Notes: a model not told the origin generated them from the sequence alone. Shown: positions 1 through 5,154, numbered from the stretch's first letter. The stretch: 9,126 nt of DNA from Candidatus Peregrinibacteria bacterium (GCA_016201685.1 JACQCJ010000056.1:1-9126); one strand, 5' to 3'. Program-made: numbers and translations.

Positions 1-192
1 ACCGGCGGCATCGCGTGGGTGGCGCTCTTTCTCTTCAGTGGCTACTTCTTCGGCACCATCCCCGCCGTCGTCCACAATTTCACGCTCGTCATCTTCGGCA
101 TTATTTTCATTTCGATTGTGCCGGGAGTGGTGCAGTGGATTCGTTCGAGAATGAACGGGAGCACACGATCGCAACATGATCGACCGCTCTGA
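1..192 (+). CDS. DedA-family (SNARE-associated/VTT) membrane protein, C-terminal fragment
   Basis: The first 63 codons are open from the window edge to a TGA; the start lies outside. The fragment reads as a hydrophobic segment with a GYFFG turn (about residues 14-18), then IPAVVHNFTLVIFGIIFISIVP and a short basic, polar tail. This matches the end of DedA-family polytopic inner-membrane proteins, in which GYFFG, an xNFxLVIxGII helix and a final VP are characteristic. Several DedA proteins are now linked to lipid transport across membranes and to membrane homeostasis; nothing here gives this protein's substrate. It converges with the next gene, with only 11 nt between stop codons and no obvious terminator. 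Family assignment is fairly safe; specific function is not known. Confidence 0.8.
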   Translation, partial: TGGIAWVALFLFSGYFFGTIPAVVHNFTLVIFGIIFISIVPGVVQWIRSRMNGSTRSQHDRPL

Positions 193-203
193 CCATTACA
201 CCC

Positions 204-761
204 TCATCGTTCGTCATCCACACCACGCACGCCGTTGTATGAAAGCTGCACTCCTTCTCCCGTGTTCTCAGGGAAGAGAGGAGTAAACCAACGCTCGATA
301 CGATTTCTGATGGCCTTTTCCAGAGACACTCCATTCGGCGGACCGAAACGCGCCTGATCCTCATCCGTGTCTTCGGAGTCTGCGGGATCTCCTCCTGCTT
401 GCTCAATCGTATCGACTACAAGTTTCCCCAATCGCTCATGGGGAAGAGATTCCCACAGGCCTCTGATTCTTTCGACTATCTGTGAGATGCGATTACAGTC
501 TCTTTCCTGGTCCAATTGTTGCATTTCATCATCGGAATAACATGTTAAGCCATGGTAAATTTCCTTCACAGCTTCAATACCAAGTTGTTTATCACTGACC
601 GAATACAAATGATCTTCATCTGCTTTCTTGCACAGACTCCCCAGAAGCTGCACGAATCGTTGCTGATACACTCGCTGCCATCGTGCAGCAATCACGTAGA
701 GGATTTCGCATTGCTCGATGCAGCGCTGAGAAATTGATGGTTGCTTAGGAAGTTCAGCCAT
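204..761 (-). CDS. Hypothetical soluble protein, 185 aa
   Basis: I do not recognise this as a named family. It is a charged, acidic, soluble protein with no signal peptide or membrane segment. Residues 87-120 (RDCNRISQIVERIRGLWESLPHERLGKLVVD) resemble the pattern R-D-x-N-R-I...LW...P-x-x-R-L-G-x-L of small conserved bacterial proteins of unknown function; this is from memory. An acidic stretch DSEDTDEDQ (about 128-136) follows, then an amphipathic segment and a polar tail. I chose ATG at 761 because it starts a normal-looking N-terminus (MAELPKQPS). The frame stays open to a GTG at 803 directly after a stop, giving 199 aa. Neither start has a Shine-Dalgarno, and no -10 box is placed as it is for the neighbours. 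It is last in the minus-strand block and converges on the DedA gene. Confidence 0.6.
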   Translation of the reverse strand: MAELPKQPSISQRCIEQCEILYVIAARWQRVYQQRFVQLLGSLCKKADEDHLYSVSDKQLGIEAVKEIYHGLTCYSDDEMQQLDQERDCNRISQIVERIRGLWESLPHERLGKLVVDTIEQAGGDPADSEDTDEDQARFGPPNGVSLEKAIRNRIERWFTPLFPENTGEGVQLSYNGVRGVDDER

Positions 762-913
762 AAGTGTATTGTGCAACACGCTTACGAGATAATCAACGCC
801 CACTTATCCGTGCATCTTGGCACTTCCATGTGCCCATGTTGGAGGGAGAATCTGGCAGCAAACAGAATCCGGAATCATGCATGAGTTGACCGAACTGTAA
901 CCAAAGAGTGCCG

Positions 914-950
914 AAAAAATTTCACGCCATCGCTTTTTCCAAACGCGTGA
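914..950 (-). terminator. Candidate intrinsic terminator overlapping the stop codon
   Basis: In minus-strand RNA, TCACGC (945-950) can pair with GCGTGA (922-927) across a 17-nt loop, followed by AA and six U's (914-919). The TGA stop of the 81-aa gene is the end of the 3' arm. The stem is only 6 bp and the loop long, so strength is doubtful, but the arrangement is repeated exactly at the paralogue (2681-2717). Confidence 0.4.
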
Positions 951-1167
951 TGCGTTTTTCGTGATCTTTCACTTTCCCCGTCAGCCGCTTATCCACATTC
1001 ACCAAGACATCCAGGATCTGATTGCTGTCCTCTCGAGCATTTTTGAACTGTTCTTTCGTTTCCTCTCGAGCCTTCTTGAATTGCTCGACGATCAATTGGA
1101 ATTGCTTATGGATTAAAACCTCGAGTCGTTGCATGTCTGCCTTCGTTGCCGGAGTCGCATCGTCCAT
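922..1167 (-). CDS. Small coiled-coil protein, 81 aa (short paralogue)
   Basis: The protein is almost entirely alpha-helical and charged. It has an MDDATPATKADMQRLE start, a QFKKAREETKE/QFKNAREDSN internal repeat, and a conserved end in NVDKRL...KDHEKRITRLEKAMA. It is clearly homologous to the 130-aa protein at 2689-3081: the first ~30 and last ~45 residues align, and the heptad array of the longer copy is missing here. There is no membrane segment or catalytic motif, so a structural or oligomerising role is the most that can be inferred. A promoter (-35 TTGCCT, 16-nt spacer, -10 TATGAT) ends 8 nt before the ATG, supporting this start and a nearly leaderless mRNA. The stop codon lies in the 3' arm of a hairpin followed by a T run. 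Gene call good, function unknown. Confidence 0.75.
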   Translation of the reverse strand: MDDATPATKADMQRLEVLIHKQFQLIVEQFKKAREETKEQFKNAREDSNQILDVLVNVDKRLTGKVKDHEKRITRLEKAMA

Positions 1168-1175
1168 AGATCGGC

Positions 1176-1203
1176 ATCATAGTCATCGATCTCGGAAAGG
1201 CAA
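1176..1203 (-). promoter_or_regulatory. Promoter of the 81-aa coiled-coil gene (leaderless type)
   Basis: On the minus strand TTGCCT (1198-1203) and TATGAT (1176-1181) are separated by 16 nt. Only 8 nt lie between the -10 box and the ATG at 1167, so transcription should start within about two bases of the start codon. The same layout, including the GAGATCGATxxC spacer, precedes the 130-aa paralogue. Confidence 0.7.
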
Positions 1204-1311
1204 GATCAAGAAGGCATTTTCCAATCTTTTCGCAGAGCCTGATCCAAAGCGCATGATCTCCATGACGAAAGTGCAAGTGGCAAAGAAATGAGATATGACG
1301 TGTCTCGTACG

Positions 1312-1539
1312 TTATCCTCGCCACAGTCGCTCGAACTCTTCTGGCTCCATGCGCGCAAGACGCAAGATACTTCGGAGCGTGCCCGTTCTCAAATCCTCAT
1401 TCCCGTGCACCGGTACGGGAACATGAAGAGATCCTTTGACCAGAATGTGGTGGCTGCCGCGCACGCGGCGGAGCACAAATCCTTGCCTCTCGAGGAACCG
1501 AATCATGTCTTTCCCGGAAACGCGTGGAAGTTTACCCAT
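1312..1539 (-). CDS. hicA: HicA-family toxin (mRNA interferase), 75 aa
   Basis: HicA toxins are small double-stranded-RNA-binding-fold ribonucleases that cleave mRNA and stop translation until neutralised by HicB. The whole family pattern is present: SGKDMIRFLERQGFVLRRVRGSHH (8-31) with the catalytic histidine of the G-S-H motif at about H30, then VPVPVHGNEDLRTGTLRSILRLARMEPEEF (40-69). The length of 75 aa is normal, so the toxin looks intact. It is translationally coupled to hicB: its ATG lies in the last codons of hicB, an 8-nt overlap. A GGGGAG (1550-1555) 10 nt upstream, inside hicB, is a plausible ribosome binding site, unlike the leaderless genes around it. Antitoxin-first order is common but not universal in hic loci. 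Confidence 0.9.
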   Translation of the reverse strand: MGKLPRVSGKDMIRFLERQGFVLRRVRGSHHILVKGSLHVPVPVHGNEDLRTGTLRSILRLARMEPEEFERLWRG

Positions 1540-1816
1540 GTGCTACAAGCTCCCCGAAATTCACGCCGCGAATATTGGAGAGCTTCATGACGCGCGATAG
1601 GGCTTCCTCCAGGCCGAATTCATCGATGTAGAGTTGAATTCCTTCCTTAAGGTCGGCGATGGCTTCTTCCTCGGTTTTCCCTTCACCGAGCGCCGGCAAA
1701 TCCGGAATGAACGCCGTGAATCCCCCCATGTCCGCATCGGGAATCAGTTCGATCGCTACGAGAGGAAACGGAGATCGTACCTTGTGTCGTGGCCGACGGT
1801 GGAGTGGAGGAACCAT
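1532..1816 (-). CDS. hicB: HicB-family antitoxin, 94 aa
   Basis: HicB binds and inhibits HicA and usually represses its own operon. The partial RNase H-like HicB domain is clear: AIELIPDADMGGFTAFIPDLPALGEGKTEEEAIADLKEGIQLYIDE (21-66). After it come only about 28 residues with no recognisable ribbon-helix-helix or helix-turn-helix, so autorepression may be weak or absent. The frame is open further upstream (to 1897), but ATG 1816 is preferred: an extended -10 (TGCTATGAT, 1824-1832) ends 7 nt before it, and the -10 overlaps the alternative ATG at 1828. The N-terminus before the domain (PPLHRRPRHKVRS) is basic and proline-rich. The pair lies in a lower-GC region, in keeping with a horizontally mobile toxin-antitoxin module. 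Confidence 0.85.
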   Translation of the reverse strand: MVPPLHRRPRHKVRSPFPLVAIELIPDADMGGFTAFIPDLPALGEGKTEEEAIADLKEGIQLYIDEFGLEEALSRVMKLSNIRGVNFGELVAHG

Positions 1817-1823
1817 CGAGATG

Positions 1824-1832
1824 ATCATAGCA
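1824..1832 (-). promoter_or_regulatory. Extended -10 promoter of hicBA (leaderless type)
   Basis: TGCTATGAT on the minus strand is a TGn-extended -10 with five of six consensus bases. It ends 7 nt before the hicB ATG at 1816. No good -35 is seen 16-17 nt further upstream, as is common for extended -10 promoters. Confidence 0.55.
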
Positions 1833-1905
1833 GAAGAGAGTTCGTTCGGGGAGGCCTTTGTGCAAAACTCTATGTGCGGATTATGCTGTTTTCTCATTGT
1901 AACCG

Positions 1906-1931
1906 CAAATACAACTACGCTCCGAGCGTAG
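1906..1931 (-). terminator. Intrinsic terminator of the methyltransferase gene, stop codon inside the stem
   Basis: In minus-strand RNA, CTACGCT (1925-1931) pairs perfectly with AGCGTAG (1915-1921) around a 3-nt CGG loop, followed by UUGUAUUUG. The final UAG of the 3' arm is the stop codon of the gene. The stem is compact and GC-rich; the U tract is interrupted. Confidence 0.55.
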
Positions 1932-2595
1932 CGACGAATCTGTATCCGAAGGGCACGAAAGCTCTCCCGATGATGGAATAGCGAAAACCATTTGATTGGA
2001 GCATATTCTCTATAGACTCGAGAGAGTGTGAGTAGACATCGGACTTCATGAGCAATCTACAGAAACCATGGATGAGCAGGTAATCAAGCTGTCGAGACAG
2101 CCAAGAAGTTGTACCAAAAGTACGGAAGGCGATGTGACCACGTCGAACCAGAATTCTCCTCCACTCCGCAAACAGTTGGTTGAGGCCCCTTTCATCGAGG
2201 TATTCAAACATAAAATCCGTGTCGATAAAGTCGATGGATGCAGCTGGTAGGCCTGAGTTTCTGGCATCTGCTACAACGTAGGATACGTCAGCATCAGGGA
2301 ATTTCTTGCTGGTCATTTCCTTGCTGTGTTTGATCTGAGCATCTCCCAAATCCAATATGATTATGCGCGCGTGATTATTGAATCTGAGAATGTGTTCGAC
2401 GAAGATGCTTGATGTGACCTCGCCACATGTGCCGCAGAGAAGTGCAGTGAATCTCTCTTTTTCAATATCCAACGGTGTGCCCATTCGTCGAAAGCCTTTC
2501 AGCGATGCTCTATATACCCAGCGTAGATAGCGAGGAAAAATGGGGTTTGAACTGACAAGAATTTTATAGCGTCGATAGAAGTCATTGGAGATCAC
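1915..2595 (-). CDS. SAM-dependent class I methyltransferase, 226 aa
   Basis: The protein has the Rossmann-fold methyltransferase layout. A strand and glycine loop RFTALLCGTCGEVTS (about 48-62) stands for motif I, where the usual DxGxGxG is replaced by C-G-T-C-G. Next comes a strand ending in an acidic residue, IIILDLGDAQ (77-86), expected to bind the ribose. VSYVVADARNSGLPAASIDFIDTDFMFEYL (about 104-133) covers the adenine-binding acidic region and motif IV, and RILVRRGHIAFRTFG (146-160) is the late strand. The N-terminal ~45 residues are basic and aromatic. The substrate cannot be told. The start is a GTG supported by a promoter ending 7 nt upstream; no ATG option is as good. The TAG stop sits in a terminator hairpin. 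It is a single-gene unit, with lower GC than the atp genes. Confidence 0.75.
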   Translation of the reverse strand: MISNDFYRRYKILVSSNPIFPRYLRWVYRASLKGFRRMGTPLDIEKERFTALLCGTCGEVTSSIFVEHILRFNNHARIIILDLGDAQIKHSKEMTSKKFPDADVSYVVADARNSGLPAASIDFIDTDFMFEYLDERGLNQLFAEWRRILVRRGHIAFRTFGTTSWLSRQLDYLLIHGFCRLLMKSDVYSHSLESIENMLQSNGFRYSIIGRAFVPFGYRFVATLGA

Positions 2596-2602
2596 TCGCG
2601 CA

Positions 2603-2630
2603 ATAGTACAGATTCATTGTATGGACACAA
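2603..2630 (-). promoter_or_regulatory. Promoter of the methyltransferase gene (leaderless type)
   Basis: On the minus strand TTGTGT (2625-2630) and TACTAT (2603-2608) are 16 nt apart, and the -10 ends 7 nt before the GTG start at 2595. The predicted transcript would begin at or next to the start codon. Confidence 0.6.
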
Positions 2631-2680
2631 ACTCCCAGCAGCTCATATCAAAATTGTAATAACATCCAGTGACCCGCTCC

Positions 2681-2717
2681 AAAAAATTTCACGCCATCGC
2701 TTTTTCCAAACGCGTGA
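2681..2717 (-). terminator. Candidate terminator overlapping the stop of the 130-aa gene
   Basis: Same arrangement as at the short paralogue: TCACGC (2712-2717) against GCGTGA (2689-2694), then AA and six U's (2681-2686), with TGA in the 3' arm. Weak by stem length, but retained in both copies. Confidence 0.4.
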
Positions 2718-3081
2718 TCCTTTTTTCGTGATCCTTGGTTTGCGCCGTCAGTCGCTTATCCACGTTCACGAGGACATTCAGGATTTGATTGCTGTCCTCC
2801 CGAGCAGCCTTGAATTTCTCTTTGATGTCTTGCCGCATTTCCTTGAATTGCTCATTCACGAATTTGAACTGCTCATCGATGGATTCAAACCTCTGATTCA
2901 CCCCCTTGAACTTCTCATCGATTGATTCAAGCTTCTGATCCACACCCTTGAATCGTTCGTCGATGAATCCAAACTGCTCATGAATTCCCGTGAACTCCTC
3001 GGCGACTATCTTGAATTGCTCTCGGATAAAAGCCTCGAGTTGTTGTAAGTCTGCCTTCGTTGCGGGTGATGTATCGTCCAT
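2689..3081 (-). CDS. Heptad-repeat coiled-coil protein, 130 aa (long paralogue)
   Basis: The protein is a long continuous coiled coil. After MDDTSPATKADLQQLEAFIREQF come seven near-identical heptads (about 37-85) of the form F-x-x-[IVM]-[DNR]-[EQ]-x, such as FGFIDER, FKGVDQK, LESIDEK and FKGVNQR. The tail KAAREDSNQILNVLVNVDKRL...KDHEKRITRLEKAMA is nearly identical to that of the 81-aa protein at 922-1167. No membrane anchor or enzyme motif is seen. Proteins with this repeat type occur widely as uncharacterised coiled-coil proteins; a scaffold or oligomerisation role is only inference. The promoter (TTGCTT, 16 nt, TACGAT) ends 8 nt before the ATG, fixing the start. The gene is divergent from atpD, with 157 nt between start codons. 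Confidence 0.75.
   Translation of the reverse strand: MDDTSPATKADLQQLEAFIREQFKIVAEEFTGIHEQFGFIDERFKGVDQKLESIDEKFKGVNQRFESIDEQFKFVNEQFKEMRQDIKEKFKAAREDSNQILNVLVNVDKRLTAQTKDHEKRITRLEKAMA
2827..2973 (-). repeat. Tandem 21-bp repeats encoding seven heptads
   Basis: Seven 21-bp in-frame units encode the heptads at residues 37-85 of the 130-aa coiled-coil protein. Units are diverged but share blocks such as ATCGATGA and CAAATTC/GAATC. The short paralogue has no counterpart, so this segment has expanded here or been lost there. Confidence 0.7.
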
Positions 3082-3089
3082 GGAGGGGA

Positions 3090-3117
3090 ATCGTAGCTAT
3101 CGATCTCGAAAAAGCAA
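3090..3117 (-). promoter_or_regulatory. Promoter of the 130-aa coiled-coil gene (leaderless type)
   Basis: TTGCTT (3112-3117) and TACGAT (3090-3095) on the minus strand are 16 nt apart, with 8 nt between the -10 and the ATG at 3081. Sequence and spacing match the promoter of the 81-aa paralogue. Confidence 0.65.
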
Positions 3118-3135
3118 GATCGATGCATTCCGCTC

Positions 3136-3164
3136 TTGTCCGCCTTCTCTCGTTCCCCTAGGAT
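3136..3164 (+). promoter_or_regulatory. Candidate promoter for atpD
   Basis: TTGTCC (3136-3141) and TAGGAT (3159-3164) are 17 nt apart, each matching 4 of 6 consensus bases. Transcription would start near 3171 and give a leader of about 68 nt that includes the palindromic element at 3189-3212. No -10 box lies close to the atpD ATG, so this gene does not look leaderless. Confidence 0.35.
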
Positions 3165-3188
3165 ACCGCCGCTTTTTTCAGTCGCGGG

Positions 3189-3212
3189 CATCCTTCGACT
3201 CCGCTCAGGATG
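3189..3212. repeat. Short palindromic intergenic element upstream of atpD
   Basis: CATCCT (3189-3194) and AGGATG (3207-3212) form a 6-bp stem around TTCGACTCCGCT. I recall this sequence, in either orientation, as a widespread intergenic palindrome in unrelated bacterial genomes; that is from memory. It would fold in the atpD leader. Confidence 0.45.
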
Positions 3213-3238
3213 ACATGCCCGCTTTCATTCACCTTTCT

Positions 3239-4609
3239 ATGCCTGGTTCCGTTTCCCAAGTTCTCGGCGCGGTGGTGGACTGCGCTTTTCCTGCCGGCGA
3301 GGAGCTCCCGCCGATCTTTTCCGCGCTTCGCTTGAAGCTCGGCGACCGCACGCTCACCCTCGAAGTCCAACAGCATCTGGAGGGTGGATCGGTCCGCACG
3401 ATCGCGATGGATTCCACGGACGGCCTTGCGCGCGGCGTCACGGTCGAGAATACGAAGGCGCCCATCTCCGTTCCCGTGGGGCCGGAAACGCTCGGGCGCA
3501 TGTTCAACGTGCTCGGGGAGCCGATCGACGGCATGCCTGCCGTGAAGACGAAGAAGACGTATCCCATCCACCGCAGTGCGCCGCTCTTCACGGAGCAATC
3601 GACCGCAACGGAAGTGCTCGAGACCGGCATCAAAGTGATCGACCTCATCTGCCCCATCCTCAAAGGCGGCAAGGTCGGCCTCTTCGGGGGGGCGGGAGTC
3701 GGCAAGACCGTCGTCGTCAAGGAACTGATCCGCAACATCGCCGCGGAGCACGGGGGTCTCTCCGTGTTCGCCGGGGTGGGGGAGCGATCCCGCGAGGGCA
3801 ACGATCTCTATTACGAGATGAAGGAATCCGGCGTGCTCGACAAAACCTCGCTCGTCTTCGGGCAGATGAACGAGCCCCCCGGGCCGCGTCTCCGTGTCGT
3901 GCTCACGGGTCTCTCCATCGCCGAGTACTTCCGCGACGAAGAAAAGCGCGACGTGCTGCTCTTTATCGACAACATCTTCCGTTTCACACAGGCAGGATCC
4001 GAAGTCTCCGCGCTGCTGGGACGCATTCCCTCGGCCGTGGGCTACCAACCGACCTTAGCTGTGGAAATGGGACAGGTCCAGGAACGCATCACCTCCACCA
4101 CGAAGGGATCTATCACTTCCGTTCAGGCGGTGTACGTTCCCGCGGATGACCTCACCGATCCCGCCCCGGCCACCACCTTCGGGCACTTGGATTCCACGAT
4201 CGTGCTCACGCGAGCGCTGACCGAACTCGGTATCTACCCGGCGGTCGATCCGCTCGATTCCACCTCGACCATCCTCAGCGCCGCGATCGTCGGCCAGGAG
4301 CACTACGACACGGCGCGCGGCGTCCAGCGCACGCTCCAGCGCTACAAAGATCTCCAGGACATCATCGCGATCCTGGGCATGGAGGAACTCAGCGACGATG
4401 ACAAGCGCGCGGTGCAGCGCGCCAGGAAAATCCAGCGCTTCCTCAGTCAGCCGTTCTTCGTCGCCGAAGTCTTCACCGGCACGCTCGGCAAGTTCGTCAC
4501 GCGCGAGCAGACGGTGAAGGGATTCAAGGCGATCCTCGAGGGGGAATATGATGATATTGGCGAGCAGGCGTTCTATATGAAGGGAGCGATTGAGGAGGTG
4601 AGGGCCTGA
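3239..4609 (+). CDS. atpD: F-type ATP synthase subunit beta, 456 aa
   Basis: This is the catalytic subunit of F1. Visible motifs: P-loop GGAGVGKT (150-157), the catalytic glutamate region GERSREGND with E182, the NEPPGPRLR segment (211-219), Walker B LLFID (240-244), ALLGRIPSAVGYQPTLA (258-274), ITSVQAVYVPADDLTDPAPATTF (292-314), and MEELSDDDK (381-389) in place of the DELSEED lever. Length is normal, and all catalytic residues I can check are present. The frame is open upstream to 2990, but that part is antisense to the coiled-coil gene. ATG 3239 gives the expected MPGSVSQVLGAVVDCAFP N-terminus; ATG 3215 would add eight residues. No Shine-Dalgarno is visible. It heads the locus, followed by atpC after a 110-nt structured spacer, instead of following atpG. 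Confidence 0.97.
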   Translation: MPGSVSQVLGAVVDCAFPAGEELPPIFSALRLKLGDRTLTLEVQQHLEGGSVRTIAMDSTDGLARGVTVENTKAPISVPVGPETLGRMFNVLGEPIDGMPAVKTKKTYPIHRSAPLFTEQSTATEVLETGIKVIDLICPILKGGKVGLFGGAGVGKTVVVKELIRNIAAEHGGLSVFAGVGERSREGNDLYYEMKESGVLDKTSLVFGQMNEPPGPRLRVVLTGLSIAEYFRDEEKRDVLLFIDNIFRFTQAGSEVSALLGRIPSAVGYQPTLAVEMGQVQERITSTTKGSITSVQAVYVPADDLTDPAPATTFGHLDSTIVLTRALTELGIYPAVDPLDSTSTILSAAIVGQEHYDTARGVQRTLQRYKDLQDIIAILGMEELSDDDKRAVQRARKIQRFLSQPFFVAEVFTGTLGKFVTREQTVKGFKAILEGEYDDIGEQAFYMKGAIEEVRA

Positions 4610-4656
4610 TGTGTATGTGGTATATGGTATGTCATATGTGGTATGACTTGGATTGA
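4609..4656 (+). CDS. Candidate 15-codon leader peptide between atpD and atpC
   Basis: The atpD stop overlaps an ATG (TGATG), and AGGAGGTGA (4593-4601) sits 7 nt before it, the only near-perfect Shine-Dalgarno seen in the window. The frame encodes MCMWYMVCHMWYDLD and stops at 4654-4656. It runs through the left arm of the inverted repeat that ends just before atpC. A translating ribosome here could open that hairpin and couple atpD to atpC. The Shine-Dalgarno also encodes atpD residues E-E-V-R, and the low-complexity peptide follows from the heptamer repeats, so this may be chance. Confidence 0.3.
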   Translation: MCMWYMVCHMWYDLD

Positions 4657-4714
4657 TCCCCTGCTACACGCGACTTTTCCATACTACATACAATATACGA
4701 CATACCATATACTT
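4615..4714. repeat. Inverted repeat made of 7-bp tandem units, atpD/atpC spacer
   Basis: The left part holds heptamers ATGTGGT, ATATGGT, ATGTCAT, ATGTGGT (4615-4642). The right part holds CATACTA, CATACAA, TATACGA, CATACCA, TATACTT (4680-4714). Positions 4620-4633 pair perfectly with 4699-4712 (14 bp). Positions 4635-4645 pair with 4680-4690 (11 bp, one G-T) in a register shifted by exactly one heptamer. The loop is about 34 nt. The right arm ends 7 nt before the atpC ATG. Confidence 0.8.
4708..4713 (+). promoter_or_regulatory. Possible -10 box directly before atpC
   Basis: TATACT ends 6 nt before the atpC ATG, which would give a leaderless atpC transcript like those of the accessory genes. 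No good -35 is found 16-18 nt upstream, and the hexamer is also part of the heptamer repeat. Confidence 0.3.
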
Positions 4715-4719
4715 GTCTC

Positions 4720-5154
4720 ATGAGCCTGCATCTCTCCATCATCACGCCCGACCAGGTCATCTTCGAGGGGGATGCGGACTCGATCAGTCTGCCCACTCCC
4801 GACGGCGAGATCACCGTTCTGCCCCATCACATTCCGCTCATGTCGATCCTCGTCCCGGGATCGATGATCGTGCGCCGGTTGGGGGGAGAGGAGATCTTCG
4901 CGGTCTCCGGGGGCGTCATCGAAGTCGATGGCAAGGCCGTCCGCGTTCTCGCGGATACAGCTGATCGCGCGGAAGGTCTTGAAGAGGAAGCGATCCTCCG
5001 GGCGAAAGCGGCGGCCGAGAAGCTCGTCTCCGAGAAACGTCACGATGTCGAGGGCTTCGCGGAGGCGACCGCCATTCTCGACCGCGAACTCGGGAGGCTG
5101 AAGACAGTGCGGAGGCGCCGCACGCGCAGAGCGTCACCGCCCGCTGGTAGTTAG
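4720..5154 (+). CDS. atpC: F-type ATP synthase subunit epsilon, 144 aa
   Basis: Epsilon is part of the central stalk with gamma and can inhibit ATP hydrolysis. The N-terminal beta sandwich (about 1-85) is clear from LSIITPDQVIFEGDADSISLPTPDGEITVLPHHIPLMSIL and the FAVSGGVIEVDGKAVRVLAD segment. The C-terminal helical hairpin spans about 87-130 and is followed by a strongly basic tail (RRRRTRR, 131-137) and a short polar end. Length is normal. The start is the first ATG after the spacer hairpin, with no Shine-Dalgarno. Pairing atpD-atpC is usual; their position at the front of the locus is not. The gene converges with the small minus-strand gene, with 28 nt between stops. Confidence 0.95.
   Translation: MSLHLSIITPDQVIFEGDADSISLPTPDGEITVLPHHIPLMSILVPGSMIVRRLGGEEIFAVSGGVIEVDGKAVRVLADTADRAEGLEEEAILRAKAAAEKLVSEKRHDVEGFAEATAILDRELGRLKTVRRRRTRRASPPAGS

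Noticed and set aside
1634..1981. Plus-strand frames over hicB and the methyltransferase end
   Set aside because: hicB and the methyltransferase are recognisable families on the other strand; these products show no domain.
2617..2925. Plus-strand frame encoding repeated FELLIDxFKPLIH-like units
   Set aside because: It is the complement of the heptad repeats of the minus-strand coiled-coil gene, which has the promoter and the paralogue.
2990..3238. N-terminal extension of the atpD frame (83 extra residues)
   Set aside because: It is antisense to the coiled-coil gene and its promoter, is not protein-like, and beta subunits start as MPGSVSQVLGAVVD does at 3239.
3158..4048. Long minus-strand open frame (296 codons) over atpD
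   Set aside because: It mirrors codon use of a GC-rich conserved gene; the product is His/Arg/Glu-rich low complexity with no family signal.
4615..4714. CRISPR-like or IS-end repeats
   Set aside because: Units of 7 bp without spacers, no cas or transposase genes, no target-site duplication seen.
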